Shown: positions 36,611-45,342 of the stretch, piece by piece | How positions within the stretch are numbered: the stretch's first letter is position 1 | How the letters are laid out: each line of letters begins with the position of its first letter | Assembly (NCBI RefSeq): GCF_013744875.1 | Contig: NZ_CP059399.1 | Location: 7,254,001-7,318,000, forward strand | Direction: 5' to 3' | Length of the DNA: 64,000 nucleotides | Source of the DNA: Nocardia huaxiensis | GTDB taxonomy: Bacteria; Actinomycetota; Actinomycetes; Mycobacteriales; Mycobacteriaceae | Program-made: the position numbers and the translations under genes | The notes under the pieces: model-generated | What the model was told of the DNA's origin: nothing | The model's input: the letters and a program-made list of their open reading frames with translations, nothing else | Databases searched by the model: none

Positions 36611-37849
36611 ATGAGAACCTCCAGATTCGCCGCCGACGTCGATCTGCCGAGCGGGGTGAGCGGTGTCGCCGATCCCCGATTCGCCACTGCGGTAAGAACT
36701 TTCGCTCGCGTATTCGCCGGGCGCACCGGGAACGGGGCCGGGCTGTCGGTCTATCTGCACGGGGAACCGGTGGTGGATGTGTGGGCGGGGTCCGCCGATG
36801 CGGCGGGCACACCGTGGACCGCGGATACCGGGAGCATGATCTACTCGGCCTCCAAAGGTGTCTCGGCCACCGTGCTGGCGCGGCTGGCGGATCGCGGGCT
36901 GCTCGACTACAGCGCGCCGGTCGCCGAATACTGGCCGGAGTTCGCCGCCAATGGAAAACAGGCGATCACGGTCGAACAGGTGCTCAGCCACCGCGCCGGA
37001 CTCTCGGCGCTGCCCGCCGCGAATTCTGCCGAGGTGCTCGATCACCGGTTGATGGAGGAGCGCCTCGCCGCCGCGAAACCCGGTCACCTGCTGGGCAAAC
37101 CGATCTACCACGCCCTCACCATCGGCTGGCTCATGGCCGGCATCGCGCGCGCGATCACGGGCCGCGATATGGCCGAGCTGTACCGCACCGAGGTCGCCGA
37201 ACCCCTCGGCGTCGACGGCATCCACCTGGGCGCCCCGCCCGCCGGTTCCCGCACCATCGGCGCGGATCTGGTCGGCTCGGTGAAAACCCTTGCCAATCGC
37301 AGCATTCCGACGCCGGTGGCGGCCGCGGTGCCGCGCCTGCCGAAGCTGGTGCGCTCCCCGCTGGAATCGATCTACGTCCCCGGCCTGGAAGGCATCTTCC
37401 GTGGCGAACGCCCCTCGATCCTGGACACCGCCCTCCCCGCCGGCAACGCGGTCTGCACCGCCCCCGCGCTGGCCAAGATGTACAGCGCCCTGGCCTGCGA
37501 CGGCTATGTGGACGGCCGAACCTACCTGTCCGCCAAGACAGTTCGAGCCCTGGAGCGCGTGCGCACCTACCAGCTCGACCGCAGCCTGATCGTGCCCTTC
37601 TGGCACCTCGGCTACCACAGCTTCCCCTCCCCCCGAGCGCCGCGCGGCTACGGCCACATGGGCGCGTTCGGCTCCATGGGCTGGGCGGACCCCCGCTCCG
37701 GCGTCTCCGTCGGCTTCGTCCACAACCGCATGTCCCTGGGCTGGAGCACGGTCGACATGACCTTCATGGTCCCCCTCCTCCACCTGGTCCTCCAGGCAGC
37801 GCGCCGCCCCGCCGCCGAACTGGAGCGCACCACCGCCGGCGCGGCCTGA
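36611..37849 (+). CDS. Serine hydrolase, class C beta-lactamase/esterase family
   Basis: The protein has 412 residues without signal peptide. The catalytic Ser-x-x-Lys motif is in MIYSASKGVSATVLARLADRG (near residue 79), followed by the LSHRAGL element and a Tyr (YHALTIGWLMAG), and near the C-terminus GHMGAFGSMGWADP (His-x-Gly in place of Lys-Thr-Gly). This layout matches the EstB/LipL-type esterases, common in mycolic-acid actinobacteria, rather than a true beta-lactamase. ATG 36611 begins MRTSRF. The gene stands alone, and a hairpin ends its transcript. Confidence 0.88.
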   Translation: MRTSRFAADVDLPSGVSGVADPRFATAVRTFARVFAGRTGNGAGLSVYLHGEPVVDVWAGSADAAGTPWTADTGSMIYSASKGVSATVLARLADRGLLDYSAPVAEYWPEFAANGKQAITVEQVLSHRAGLSALPAANSAEVLDHRLMEERLAAAKPGHLLGKPIYHALTIGWLMAGIARAITGRDMAELYRTEVAEPLGVDGIHLGAPPAGSRTIGADLVGSVKTLANRSIPTPVAAAVPRLPKLVRSPLESIYVPGLEGIFRGERPSILDTALPAGNAVCTAPALAKMYSALACDGYVDGRTYLSAKTVRALERVRTYQLDRSLIVPFWHLGYHSFPSPRAPRGYGHMGAFGSMGWADPRSGVSVGFVHNRMSLGWSTVDMTFMVPLLHLVLQAARRPAAELERTTAGAA

Positions 37850-37945
37850 GCCGCACTCGTTCCCGAGGCCGGTTTCGCGGGAAGGGCCACTTCACCGTTC
37901 GTCGAGCAGTTGCTGCGCCCACGAAAACCGTTGCCGCAAATGGCC

Positions 37946-37974
37946 GGAGCTCCGGCAGCGACTGCCGGAGCTCC
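37946..37974. terminator. Terminator between the esterase and DUF397 genes
   Basis: GGAGCTCCGGCAG (37946-37958) and CTGCCGGAGCTCC (37962-37974) form a perfect 13-bp stem with a 3-nt loop between two convergent genes. Confidence 0.85.
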
Positions 37975-37979
37975 ACTCC

Positions 37980-38180
37980 TCATTTGTCGTATTTGCCGTC
38001 CATGAGGGCTGTGGTGAATCGATCCCATTCTGCCGGAGCGAAAATCAATGCCGGACCGGTCGGGTTCTTACTGTCGCGGACACCGACTCCGCTGTCCAGA
38101 AAAGCGATTTCCACGCATTCCTTGGCGCCCGTGCTGCGGGCGCTCTTGAACCACCGTGCGCCGGACGGTTCGACTTTCAC
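37980..38180 (-). CDS. DUF397 protein
   Basis: A 66-residue protein with the DUF397 pattern: ARWFKSARSTGAKECVEIAF, GVGVRDSKNPTGPALIFAPA, EWDRFTTAL. In actinomycetes these genes follow XRE/DUF5753 regulators and are thought to act with them as toxin-antitoxin-like or developmental switch pairs. The ATG overlaps the regulator stop (ATGA), confirming the pair. Confidence 0.92.
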   Translation of the reverse strand: MKVEPSGARWFKSARSTGAKECVEIAFLDSGVGVRDSKNPTGPALIFAPAEWDRFTTALMDGKYDK

Positions 38181-39058
38181 GTCGCGTACTCCTTCGCTGC
38201 CTTCCGCAAGAGGTCCCTACTGGTTGCCTCGTCCAGCGCCGATTGCTGGAGGGCCTGGTACGCCTGGTGATACCGGTCGACCGAGGCCTGCTTTTCCAGG
38301 TAGAGGTCGCCCAGGAAGTTCTCCAGGTACACCACGGTGGGTTCGACCGGCCTGTTACCGCTGTCCCGGCCGAATTCCAGAATCACGAACGGCCCGACCG
38401 TGTGCCCTGTCGGGACGCCCGCGGAGAAGGGTAGTACACGAACAGCGATCGTCGGCAGTGTCGACATGTCCGCCGCGCGTCGAAGTTGCGCCGCCATCAC
38501 GCGCGGATTGCCGACAACGCGGCGTAGTGCGGTTTCATGGATCACCACGTCCAGGGTGGCCGGGCTGCGCTTGCGCGTGACCAGGCTCTGGCGGCGCATC
38601 TTCAATTGGACTCTTCGGTCGATCTGGTCATGGGCAGCATCCGGCCAGTAATCGCTGATGAGAACCCGTGCGTAGTCGGTGGTTTGCAGCAGTCCGGGAA
38701 TCAAGTCCGGTTGGTACGAAATCAGGGCGCGGGCCGAAGCCTCCAGGCCCACATACACATTGAAACCCTCCGGAATCAGATCGTCGTATTCGTGCCACCA
38801 GGACTTGACGCTGGCCTGTTGCGCCAGACCCACCAGGGCGGTGGCGAACTCGTCGTCGAAGTCGTAGATGCGGCACAGTTCCCGGACGTCGAGCACCCGG
38901 ATCTTCTCCGCGTTACCGGTTTCCAGGCGCTGGAGTTTCGACTCGCTCCATTCCATGAGCGCCGCGGCCTCGGCGATCGTCATATTGCATTGCATGCGCC
39001 CCTCGCGCAGGTACCGGCCGAGCTGGCGGCGTGGCAATGTCGAACCATGATCGGACAT
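38177..39058 (-). CDS. XRE-family regulator with DUF5753 domain
   Basis: The protein has 293 residues. The N-terminal helix-turn-helix (about 10-70) reads LGRYLREGRMQCNMTIAEAA and MEWSESKLQRLETG. The DUF5753 domain (about 105-285) follows, with ISYQPDLIPGLLQTTDYARV, RRQSLVTRKRSPATLDVVIH, ETALRRVVGN and TIAVRVLPFSAGVPTG. Together with the overlapping DUF397 gene it forms a standard actinomycete regulator/effector pair. Divergent from it lie the two tandem micro-protein genes. Confidence 0.93.
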   Translation of the reverse strand: MSDHGSTLPRRQLGRYLREGRMQCNMTIAEAAALMEWSESKLQRLETGNAEKIRVLDVRELCRIYDFDDEFATALVGLAQQASVKSWWHEYDDLIPEGFNVYVGLEASARALISYQPDLIPGLLQTTDYARVLISDYWPDAAHDQIDRRVQLKMRRQSLVTRKRSPATLDVVIHETALRRVVGNPRVMAAQLRRAADMSTLPTIAVRVLPFSAGVPTGHTVGPFVILEFGRDSGNRPVEPTVVYLENFLGDLYLEKQASVDRYHQAYQALQQSALDEATSRDLLRKAAKEYAT

Positions 39059-39308
39059 CGAATCCTCCCCCGCGAAGGCAAATTTCGGTCACTGTGAACG
39101 ATGCTCTCACGCAATATGAATGACGACCTGGAGGTTTCGGAAAGTTTCCCCCGACGCGCGTAGTTCGATTGTCGGCTCGCAGTGTCGGTGCTGGACTTGA
39201 ACATGCGCCCGGCGAGAGCCGGAGACCCTGAACCCTCTGGACCCACTCGTCCCCGAGCCGGGCGCACCCACTCACGATCGGGAGCCGCGACCAACGCTTC
39301 GAGGAACC

Positions 39309-39476
39309 ATGGGATCCGCACTGCTGATCTTCGACTGCACAACAGATCCCGGTGATCTGCCCTTGGATCTCGCGCACGAGGTGCTGCAGATCCACCGTCA
39401 CTGCCGAGACGACGAATGCCGCGCTCTGCGGCGCGCACGGGCGATACGCTTGCCTGAGTGCCCGGCGCACGAGTAG
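39309..39476 (+). CDS. Cys-containing micro-protein (tandem copy 1)
   Basis: A 55-residue frame from ATG 39309 with GAGGA just upstream. It reads in part LIFDCTTDPGDLPLDLAHE, VLQIHRHCRDDEC, RRARAIRL. It is clearly homologous to the next small frame (FDCT-DPGDL, QIH-C, C, R-R-A-R are shared in order), which is good evidence that both are real. Four cysteines including C-x4-C and conserved His suggest metal binding. The family is unknown to me. It is divergent from the XRE/DUF5753 regulator. Confidence 0.7.
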   Translation: MGSALLIFDCTTDPGDLPLDLAHEVLQIHRHCRDDECRALRRARAIRLPECPAHE

Positions 39477-39544
39477 CGCCGCCCAGCAGCACCACCCACC
39501 GCCGGGACAACCAGCCCTCCCGCGCTGACCCACCGGCGGACACC

Positions 39545-39721
39545 ATGATGTACCTCTTCGACTGCACCATAGACCCCGGCGACCTGGCCCTCCCCCAGGC
39601 TCACCAGGCCATGCAGATCCACAAATGCTGCACGGTCGACAACTGCCTGATCCGCCGCCGCGCCCGCCAAATCCTCGTGGACACCGGACAAATGGTGCTC
39701 GACGAGCGCGCCGCGCTGTGA
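39545..39721 (+). CDS. Cys-containing micro-protein (tandem copy 2)
   Basis: A 58-residue frame from ATG 39545 (a second ATG follows at once). It shares the core of its neighbour: YLFDCTIDPGDLALPQAHQ, MQIHKCCTVDNC, RRRARQILV. It ends in DTGQMVLDERAAL, absent from copy 1. Its stop lies 4 bases from the stop of the convergent Ser/Thr kinase gene. Conservation of length, Cys/His positions and order between the two copies supports translation of both. Function unknown. Confidence 0.72.
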   Translation: MMYLFDCTIDPGDLALPQAHQAMQIHKCCTVDNCLIRRRARQILVDTGQMVLDERAAL

Positions 39722-39725
39722 CGGG

Positions 39726-42527
39726 CTACCCCGCCACCGCCAGCACCACCACCGCCAGCAACACCAACGCCACCACCGCCAGCGCCAACACCACCAGCGC
39801 CGTCACCTGCGACTGCTCCATCTCCCGCCGCTCCGGCTGCGGCGGCTGCACCCCCGCCGCGCCGAACGCCCCCGGCGCATTCCCGTACGGCCCACCGGGA
39901 TACGCGCCCGGAGCCTGCCCCGGATACGGCGCGAACTCCCCGGTCGGATAGCCGGGCATCTCACCTGTCGTATAGGCAGGCAGCTCGCCCGTCGCGAACC
40001 CCGGCGCACCGGCATCCACCGGCCCCGCCTGGCCCCGTCCCCAATAAGCCTCCCCCGCACCGTGATCGGCTCCCGGCGCAGCGCTCCCAGGCGGGGCCGG
40101 CATGAACGCCCCCGACTCCGGATGCCGCGCGCGGGGATCGGAAGGAGCCGATTGCGAGCCCTGGGCCGGAGCACCCGCCTCCGACTCGACGGCTTTCGCA
40201 TCCGGTGTTCCGGCGACCCCGAGCTCCCGCGCGGACGAACTCATTCCCTGCGGCACAGCCGAACTCGCCTCCGGCGACACGACCGACTCCGCTCCCCCAG
40301 CGATATCCGGATCCATCCCGGCGCGCGCCCCCGCGCTCTGAGCACCCGATGGGCCATCCGCTCCGGAATCGCCGACGACAACAGCCGAACCCCGGTCCGC
40401 CGCAGGGGGTGCGGCGGCTGAGCGCGCGACATCCGGCGTGCCCGGACTCTTCCGCGGTGACGCACCATCACCGGGCCCGGTCCCGAGATCGAGTTCATCA
40501 CTCCGTGCCGCGTCCGGCCCCACAGCAGCAGGTCCCGCCGTGTCCGAATCCTGGCTTGCGGCAAGGGATGGGGCACTCGGCGCGGCGGTCGATTCACGCC
40601 GCGCCGATCCCTTGCGGTACGGCGCGGTCATATCAGGTCGCCGTCGCGTCTCGGCGTTCTCCGCCGTATCCGTGCGCGGACTGGATTCGTCCCGCGCGGT
40701 TGCGCCCGAATCCGCTTCCGACGCTGTAGAAAAGGGCACCGAAGGGTCACTCGCGCCGTAGGCATCAGGCGTGGCGTCAACCGAATCGCCTTGCGCTGCA
40801 ACCGATGCAGGTGCAGAGGCACCCGAATCTCCTTCCGCCGCAACCGACACGGGCATGGAGTCACCCGAGCCGCCTCGGTCAGCACCGGGCTCCGGCGTAG
40901 GGCCGATGCGCCGCTCCTGGCGCGCCGCATACTCGTCGCCAGTTCGGTCAGCAGAAGCCGGCGCTTCTTGCACCCCAGCCGAATCCCGTTCCACCGGTTG
41001 TGAATCCGACTCTTCTCCGGGTACCGCCGCACTGTTTTCTCGCCGAGCGACCGAACCTGCTGGATCCGGAGCAGGACCGGACCGACCCGCCTCGGCGTTC
41101 GGCGCGGGCGGCGGAACAGGCGCACTCACCTCGCGCATGGGCGGCGCGCCTGCCATCGACGCGGTCTCGCCGACGATCGGCCCGCCCGGGGACGCAGGCG
41201 AACTCTGTTGCGGCTCAATCGGGTACGCGGTGGTATCCGCGTCGTCATCGGCCGGGGTGGCCTGCGCGGCGTCTATCGGATAGACGTCGGTCGAGCCTTC
41301 GGACTCGACCGGTTGCACCGGCGGAAAACCCTGCGGTGGAATCGAAGCCGCAGGTTGCACGGGCGACTGCTGCGGGGGATGCGCGGCTGGTGGCGGGGAC
41401 GGAGGTTGTTGCGGCGCAAGGTAACCCGGCGGGATCTGCTGGCCGGGCGGGACCGGCGGGCGCGCCGGGGGCTGTTGGGGCGCGGCGTATCCGGGGTCCG
41501 GGTAGGGCTGGGGCGGGTAGGCGGGCGGGGCGGCCTGTGGTTGCGGGACAGCGGGCGGATAGGCGGGTGGAGCCGCCGCGTAGCCAGGCGGGGCGTAGTT
41601 CGGGGGCGAGCCGGGAGCCGGGGCGGGGCGGTAGGTGGGGCCGGAGGGGCGGAGTTGCGGTGTGGCGGTAGGGATTTGGGGGGTGGGAGCGGGGGCGGTC
41701 AGGGCGCGGCGGGCGGCCTTGGCGAAGTCGGTGCAGGACGGGAAGCGGTCCATGGCGCGTTTGGCCATGCCCTTGGTGATGACCGCGTCCATGGCGGGAG
41801 TCAGGCCGGGGCGGCGCAGGGAGACCGGGGGTGGGAGGAGTTGCAGGTGGCCGCGGATGAGTTCGGCGGGGTGCGGGGAATCGAAGGGGCCCGCGCCGAT
41901 GAGAAGCCAGTAGAGGGCGCAGGCGAGGGAGTACTGGTCGGAGGTGTGGTCGAGGTGACCGCCGGTCATCTGCTCGGGGCTGGCGTAGGCCAGGGTGGCG
42001 GTGAACATGCCGGCCTGGGTGAGGTGGGTGGAGTCCTCGCGCAGGCGGGCGATGCCGAAGTCGGTGAGGAAGACGCGTTCTCCATGCCCGGCGACCGCGC
42101 GGGCCAGGATGATGTTGGCGGGCTTCACATCTCGATGCAGCACACCCATGGCGTGCGCGTAATCCAGTGCGGCGGCGACGCCTTCGATGATCTGCACGGC
42201 GCGGTCGGGCGGCAGCTGGGTGACGTCCACGCTGGCGGCGTCCACGCCGTCGATGTACTGCATGGAGATCCACATCATGCCGTCTTCGACACCGCGGTCG
42301 TAGATCTCGACAATGCTCGGATGATCGAGCTGCGCGACCAGATCGGCCTCCCGGTCGAATCGCGCGCGAATCTCCCGGTCCGCCACCAACTCCCGGTTCA
42401 GCAGCTTCAACGCGGTCAGCTTGCCCAGTCGAGGGTGGCGGGCGAGATACACCGATCCCATCCCGCCCTGTCCGAGTAGCCGCTCGATGGTGAATCCGGC
42501 GAACACGTCACCGCTGTTCAGCACCAC
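39726..42527 (-). CDS. Ser/Thr protein kinase with long Pro-rich tail and C-terminal membrane helix
   Basis: The protein has 933 residues. The kinase domain (about 10-280) has GQGGMG at 19-24, Lys 41, HRDVKPAN at 131-138 and DFG at 156-158. About 600 residues of Pro/Ala/Ser/Gly-rich low complexity follow, including a short repeat near the end (TGELPAYTTGEMPGYPTGEF). The protein ends in a single membrane helix (VTALVVLALAVVALVLLAVV) with almost nothing outside. It is thus tail-anchored and lacks an extracellular sensor. The N-terminal pattern FAGFTIERLLGQGGMGSVYL is shared with the two kinase-ARH fusions at 49385-53958, so the three are paralogues. GTG 42527 is followed by a second GTG with better spacing. 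Confidence 0.9.
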   Translation of the reverse strand: MVLNSGDVFAGFTIERLLGQGGMGSVYLARHPRLGKLTALKLLNRELVADREIRARFDREADLVAQLDHPSIVEIYDRGVEDGMMWISMQYIDGVDAASVDVTQLPPDRAVQIIEGVAAALDYAHAMGVLHRDVKPANIILARAVAGHGERVFLTDFGIARLREDSTHLTQAGMFTATLAYASPEQMTGGHLDHTSDQYSLACALYWLLIGAGPFDSPHPAELIRGHLQLLPPPVSLRRPGLTPAMDAVITKGMAKRAMDRFPSCTDFAKAARRALTAPAPTPQIPTATPQLRPSGPTYRPAPAPGSPPNYAPPGYAAAPPAYPPAVPQPQAAPPAYPPQPYPDPGYAAPQQPPARPPVPPGQQIPPGYLAPQQPPSPPPAAHPPQQSPVQPAASIPPQGFPPVQPVESEGSTDVYPIDAAQATPADDDADTTAYPIEPQQSSPASPGGPIVGETASMAGAPPMREVSAPVPPPAPNAEAGRSGPAPDPAGSVARRENSAAVPGEESDSQPVERDSAGVQEAPASADRTGDEYAARQERRIGPTPEPGADRGGSGDSMPVSVAAEGDSGASAPASVAAQGDSVDATPDAYGASDPSVPFSTASEADSGATARDESSPRTDTAENAETRRRPDMTAPYRKGSARRESTAAPSAPSLAASQDSDTAGPAAVGPDAARSDELDLGTGPGDGASPRKSPGTPDVARSAAAPPAADRGSAVVVGDSGADGPSGAQSAGARAGMDPDIAGGAESVVSPEASSAVPQGMSSSARELGVAGTPDAKAVESEAGAPAQGSQSAPSDPRARHPESGAFMPAPPGSAAPGADHGAGEAYWGRGQAGPVDAGAPGFATGELPAYTTGEMPGYPTGEFAPYPGQAPGAYPGGPYGNAPGAFGAAGVQPPQPERREMEQSQVTALVVLALAVVALVLLAVVVLAVAG

Positions 42528-42593
42528 GACCCCCTTCCGGTGACGTACAAGTCCGCAAGCCTACCGCGCCGAATGCCCATGTGAACCGCCGTA

Positions 42594-43253
42594 TCAGCCG
42601 GGAGTCACCAGGCCGGATTCGTACGCCAGCACCACCGCCTGCGCCCGGTCGCGCAGGTTCAATTTCGTGAACACCTTCGACACATGGGTCTTCACGGTTT
42701 GCTCGGCCACGAACAGGGTTTCGGCGATCTCCGCATTGGACATCCCCCGCGCGACCAACTCCAGCACTTCCCGCTCCCGCGGCGTCAGCACTTCGAGCGC
42801 CGGCGCGGGCGCGCGCCGGGCCCGCCGCTTCGTCACATCGGCAATGAGCCTGCGCGTCACGGTCGGTGCCAGCAGTGCATCCCCGGCGGCGACGACGCGC
42901 ACAGCGCGTACGAGTTCTTCGGCCGGCGCGTCCTTCAACAGGAACCCGCTGGCCCCGATGGTCAACGCCTCATACACATAGTCATCGATATCAAAAGTGG
43001 TCAGCATGAGCACCCGAACCGGCGGATCGAACCCCGCAGACAGAATGGCCTTGGCAGCATCCAGCCCATTCATCTCCGGCATGCGCACATCCATCAGCAC
43101 CACATCCGGCCGCAACCGCTTGGCCTCCGCCACAGCCGCTTTCCCGTCCGGCGCATCCCCGACCACACTGATGTCGCTCTGCGCACCGAGCAGCGCCCCG
43201 AAGCCCGCCCGCACCATCGCCTGGTCATCGGCGATCAACACCGTTATCGCCAC
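42594..43253 (-). CDS. Response regulator, NarL/FixJ family
   Basis: The protein has 219 residues. The receiver has IADD (7-10), phosphorylated Asp 55 in VVLMDVRMPEMNG, and FLLKD. The LuxR-type helix-turn-helix (about 152-212) reads LTPREREVLELVARGMSNAE, FVAEQTVKTHVSKVF. Its natural partner, a NarL-type kinase on the same strand, lies 2.6 kb upstream at 45893-47083, with a rightward toxin cassette between. Without that cassette the two would be adjacent. Confidence 0.93.
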   Translation of the reverse strand: MAITVLIADDQAMVRAGFGALLGAQSDISVVGDAPDGKAAVAEAKRLRPDVVLMDVRMPEMNGLDAAKAILSAGFDPPVRVLMLTTFDIDDYVYEALTIGASGFLLKDAPAEELVRAVRVVAAGDALLAPTVTRRLIADVTKRRARRAPAPALEVLTPREREVLELVARGMSNAEIAETLFVAEQTVKTHVSKVFTKLNLRDRAQAVVLAYESGLVTPG

Positions 43254-43347
43254 AGTCGCACCTCACGCACCCAACCGATATTGCCATGCCCGGCCCCGCA
43301 CCGGGCATGCGGTAGATTCGCGGCGTTCAGATTTTCAGGGGGGTTGT

Positions 43348-43662
43348 ATGGCACAGGGTGATGGCACGTTCGATGTCGTCCCGTCCGAAGTCTCCGATGC
43401 CGGGCGCTACGTGCAGATGACCGCCGAGGAGCTGGTCGACGCCGTTCGCACCCTCGACACCGAGATCACCAGGCTGCTGGAGGGCTGGACCGGCATTTCG
43501 GCCACCGCGTACCGCGCCGGCTGGGAGGAGACCCGCCAAGGCGCGCAAACCGTCTTGGACTCACTGAAGACCCTCGCGGAACTGCTGGGCGTCACAGCCG
43601 ACGCCCACACTCAGCTCGACACCACCTGGACCACGAACATCAGCTCGCTCGATCTGCCGTAA
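43348..43662 (+). CDS. WXG100-family (ESAT-6-like) protein, first copy
   Basis: The protein has 104 residues: two helices around a W-x-G turn (LLEGWTGISATAYRAGW), the type VII secretion hallmark. The C-terminal helix ends TTWTTNISSLDLP. ATG 43348 follows GGGGGG by 4 nt. It is the first gene of a cassette with a second WXG100 gene, a large toxin-like gene and an immunity-like gene. It probably acts as the secretion partner of the toxin through an ESX apparatus encoded elsewhere. Confidence 0.88.
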   Translation: MAQGDGTFDVVPSEVSDAGRYVQMTAEELVDAVRTLDTEITRLLEGWTGISATAYRAGWEETRQGAQTVLDSLKTLAELLGVTADAHTQLDTTWTTNISSLDLP

Positions 43663-43685
43663 TTCTATAGGGGAGGAAAAGGCTT

Positions 43686-43994
43686 ATGGCCGAACCGTTT
43701 CGAGTAGACCTGACCGAACTCGACAACATCACCGCCCGCGTGGCCGGATTCGTGGGCTTCCTCAACGATAGCCTCACAGGTATCCAGCAACGCACGACTG
43801 CGGTGCAGTCGGGCTGGTCCGGTCCGTCGGCAGTCGCCGCCGACGACGCGTTCAAGCAGTGGATGACGGGCGCACAGGACGTATCCGAAGGCATCGACGC
43901 AATGCGAGTTGCAGCGGCCGCCGCCCACCAGCGCTACACCGAGGCCGTGGCCACCAACCTGGAGATGCTGGGACGCGGTGGGGCTCGATCGTGA
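43686..43994 (+). CDS. WXG100-family (ESAT-6-like) protein, second copy
   Basis: The protein has 102 residues. The W-x-G turn is in AVQSGWSGPSAVAADDAFKQW, flanked by two long helices. GGAGG lies 9 nt before ATG 43686. The stop overlaps the GTG of the toxin gene (GTGA), which links it closely to the toxin. With the first WXG100 protein it may form the heterodimer that carries the substrate to the type VII machinery. Confidence 0.88.
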   Translation: MAEPFRVDLTELDNITARVAGFVGFLNDSLTGIQQRTTAVQSGWSGPSAVAADDAFKQWMTGAQDVSEGIDAMRVAAAAAHQRYTEAVATNLEMLGRGGARS

Positions 43995-45331
43995 CCGTTC
44001 TGGACGTTGCCCCACAGGTCTATTACGACGCTGCTGACATCTGCGCCAAAGTCTCCGGGGACCTCTTCACCGCCTTCAAAACCGGCATGGCGTCCTTCGG
44101 CGACACCACCAATATGGCCGGCAGTATCGGCGACGGCAAAATCTGGGCCGAGTCCTACGACCAGCAGGCCAAAGATGTCTACACCATGTCGATAGACCTG
44201 GTGATAGCCATCGACGGCTACACCCAGGTACTTCGCCAAGCAGGCTACAACCATGCCCTCGCCGACTACGACGCCGCCAGCGGCCAGCCCGAACCTGCGG
44301 CCCCCAGCACGGTCCCTTCCTTCACTCTGTCCGCGCAGGAACTGGTCTCCCTGCTGGTACCACCGTCCGCAGGAGGGCCTGGCCGCGGCCTGATCGACGA
44401 CGGTCTGGACCTCGCCACCAAGGTCGGCATCCCGATCCCGGACGGCGATACCGTCAAGCTCTCCCACTCGGGTGACGTCTGGAATTCCTTGGCTACCAAC
44501 GCCTCGGTCACCTCCGCAGCGGGCGAACTTGAACGCGCGGCCGCCATGTTCGAGCAGATCACCTCACCCGACGCGAACTTCATCGACGAGGATCTCCGCG
44601 AACTGAAAGGTGCGTGTGACGACCTGGCCGGTGCCTATGGCGAAATGGCGCAGGCCTGCCGGGACCAGAAACAAGCCCACGACGACCTCCGAACCGAGCT
44701 GAAAAATCTGCTCGACCAGCTCGCGAAAGAGATCGCCACCGAAGTAGCCGTCAGTCTTGCCCTCTCGGTGGCAGCCTCCGTCGTAAGCTTCGGCGTCGGC
44801 GCTGCCGCGGTCGCCGCGAAAACCGCCGTAGCCGTAGCCAAAATCATCGACAAGTTCGTCGACCTGATCCGGATTGCGGTCAAGGCCGCCAAGCTGAAGA
44901 CAGCGGTGACTGTCACACGACTCAACGCTGCGCGAAAAGCTGCCGTCCAACGCATCAAGGACCTGACGACCAAACTTGTCGAAAAGCTCAAGACTCTTGT
45001 GAAACGCAAGAAGAGCCCGCAGGAACTGGAAAGCCTCGGCCAGCAGATCGGCGAAGAGGTCGCCCAGATCCCTCGCGGTTCAGGACAGCTGGATACCATC
45101 ATTTCCAGGGTCAATGAACTGCACCTTTCCCAGGACGAAGCGGCCGCGGTAACCAACAAGGCGTCCGAGATCGGCCTGACCGGTAGCGGCGGCATTGCCA
45201 CCTTGCCGAATGGCACGAAGATGGTACTGCCCACGTATACCTCCGTCAGAAAGGCCTTTTTGATCAACGCCGACGGAACGGTTGTCAAATACGAGGGTGA
45301 CCTGGAACAATTCCTGCAGTATATTCGATAG
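43991..45331 (+). CDS. Putative type VII-secreted polymorphic toxin
   Basis: The protein has 446 residues. The N-terminal 100 are helical and WXG/ESX-substrate-like (VYYDAADICAKVSGDLFTAF). A middle region with coiled coil (about 180-245) is followed by a hydrophobic Ala/Val stretch (EVAVSLALSVAASVVSFGVG) and a Lys-rich helix. The last 80 residues form a compact mixed alpha/beta domain that ends KYEGDLEQFLQYIR, probably the toxic part; I do not recognise its fold. The gene is richer in A+T towards its 3' end, usual for exchanged toxin tips. It is followed 11 bases later by an immunity-like gene. Toxicity is inferred from architecture and context only. Confidence 0.72.
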   Translation: MTVLDVAPQVYYDAADICAKVSGDLFTAFKTGMASFGDTTNMAGSIGDGKIWAESYDQQAKDVYTMSIDLVIAIDGYTQVLRQAGYNHALADYDAASGQPEPAAPSTVPSFTLSAQELVSLLVPPSAGGPGRGLIDDGLDLATKVGIPIPDGDTVKLSHSGDVWNSLATNASVTSAAGELERAAAMFEQITSPDANFIDEDLRELKGACDDLAGAYGEMAQACRDQKQAHDDLRTELKNLLDQLAKEIATEVAVSLALSVAASVVSFGVGAAAVAAKTAVAVAKIIDKFVDLIRIAVKAAKLKTAVTVTRLNAARKAAVQRIKDLTTKLVEKLKTLVKRKKSPQELESLGQQIGEEVAQIPRGSGQLDTIISRVNELHLSQDEAAAVTNKASEIGLTGSGGIATLPNGTKMVLPTYTSVRKAFLINADGTVVKYEGDLEQFLQYIR

Positions 45332-45342
45332 AGGAGCGCCTT

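Noticed and set aside
39890..41700. Repetitive codons resembling a tandem repeat array
   Set aside because: These encode the Pro/Ala/Gly-rich tether of the Ser/Thr kinase; period and sequence are not regular enough for a CRISPR or DNA repeat array.
43348..43994. WXG100 genes as part of a full ESX secretion locus
   Set aside because: No EccB/C/D/E, mycosin, PE or PPE gene lies in the window; only substrate-type genes are present.
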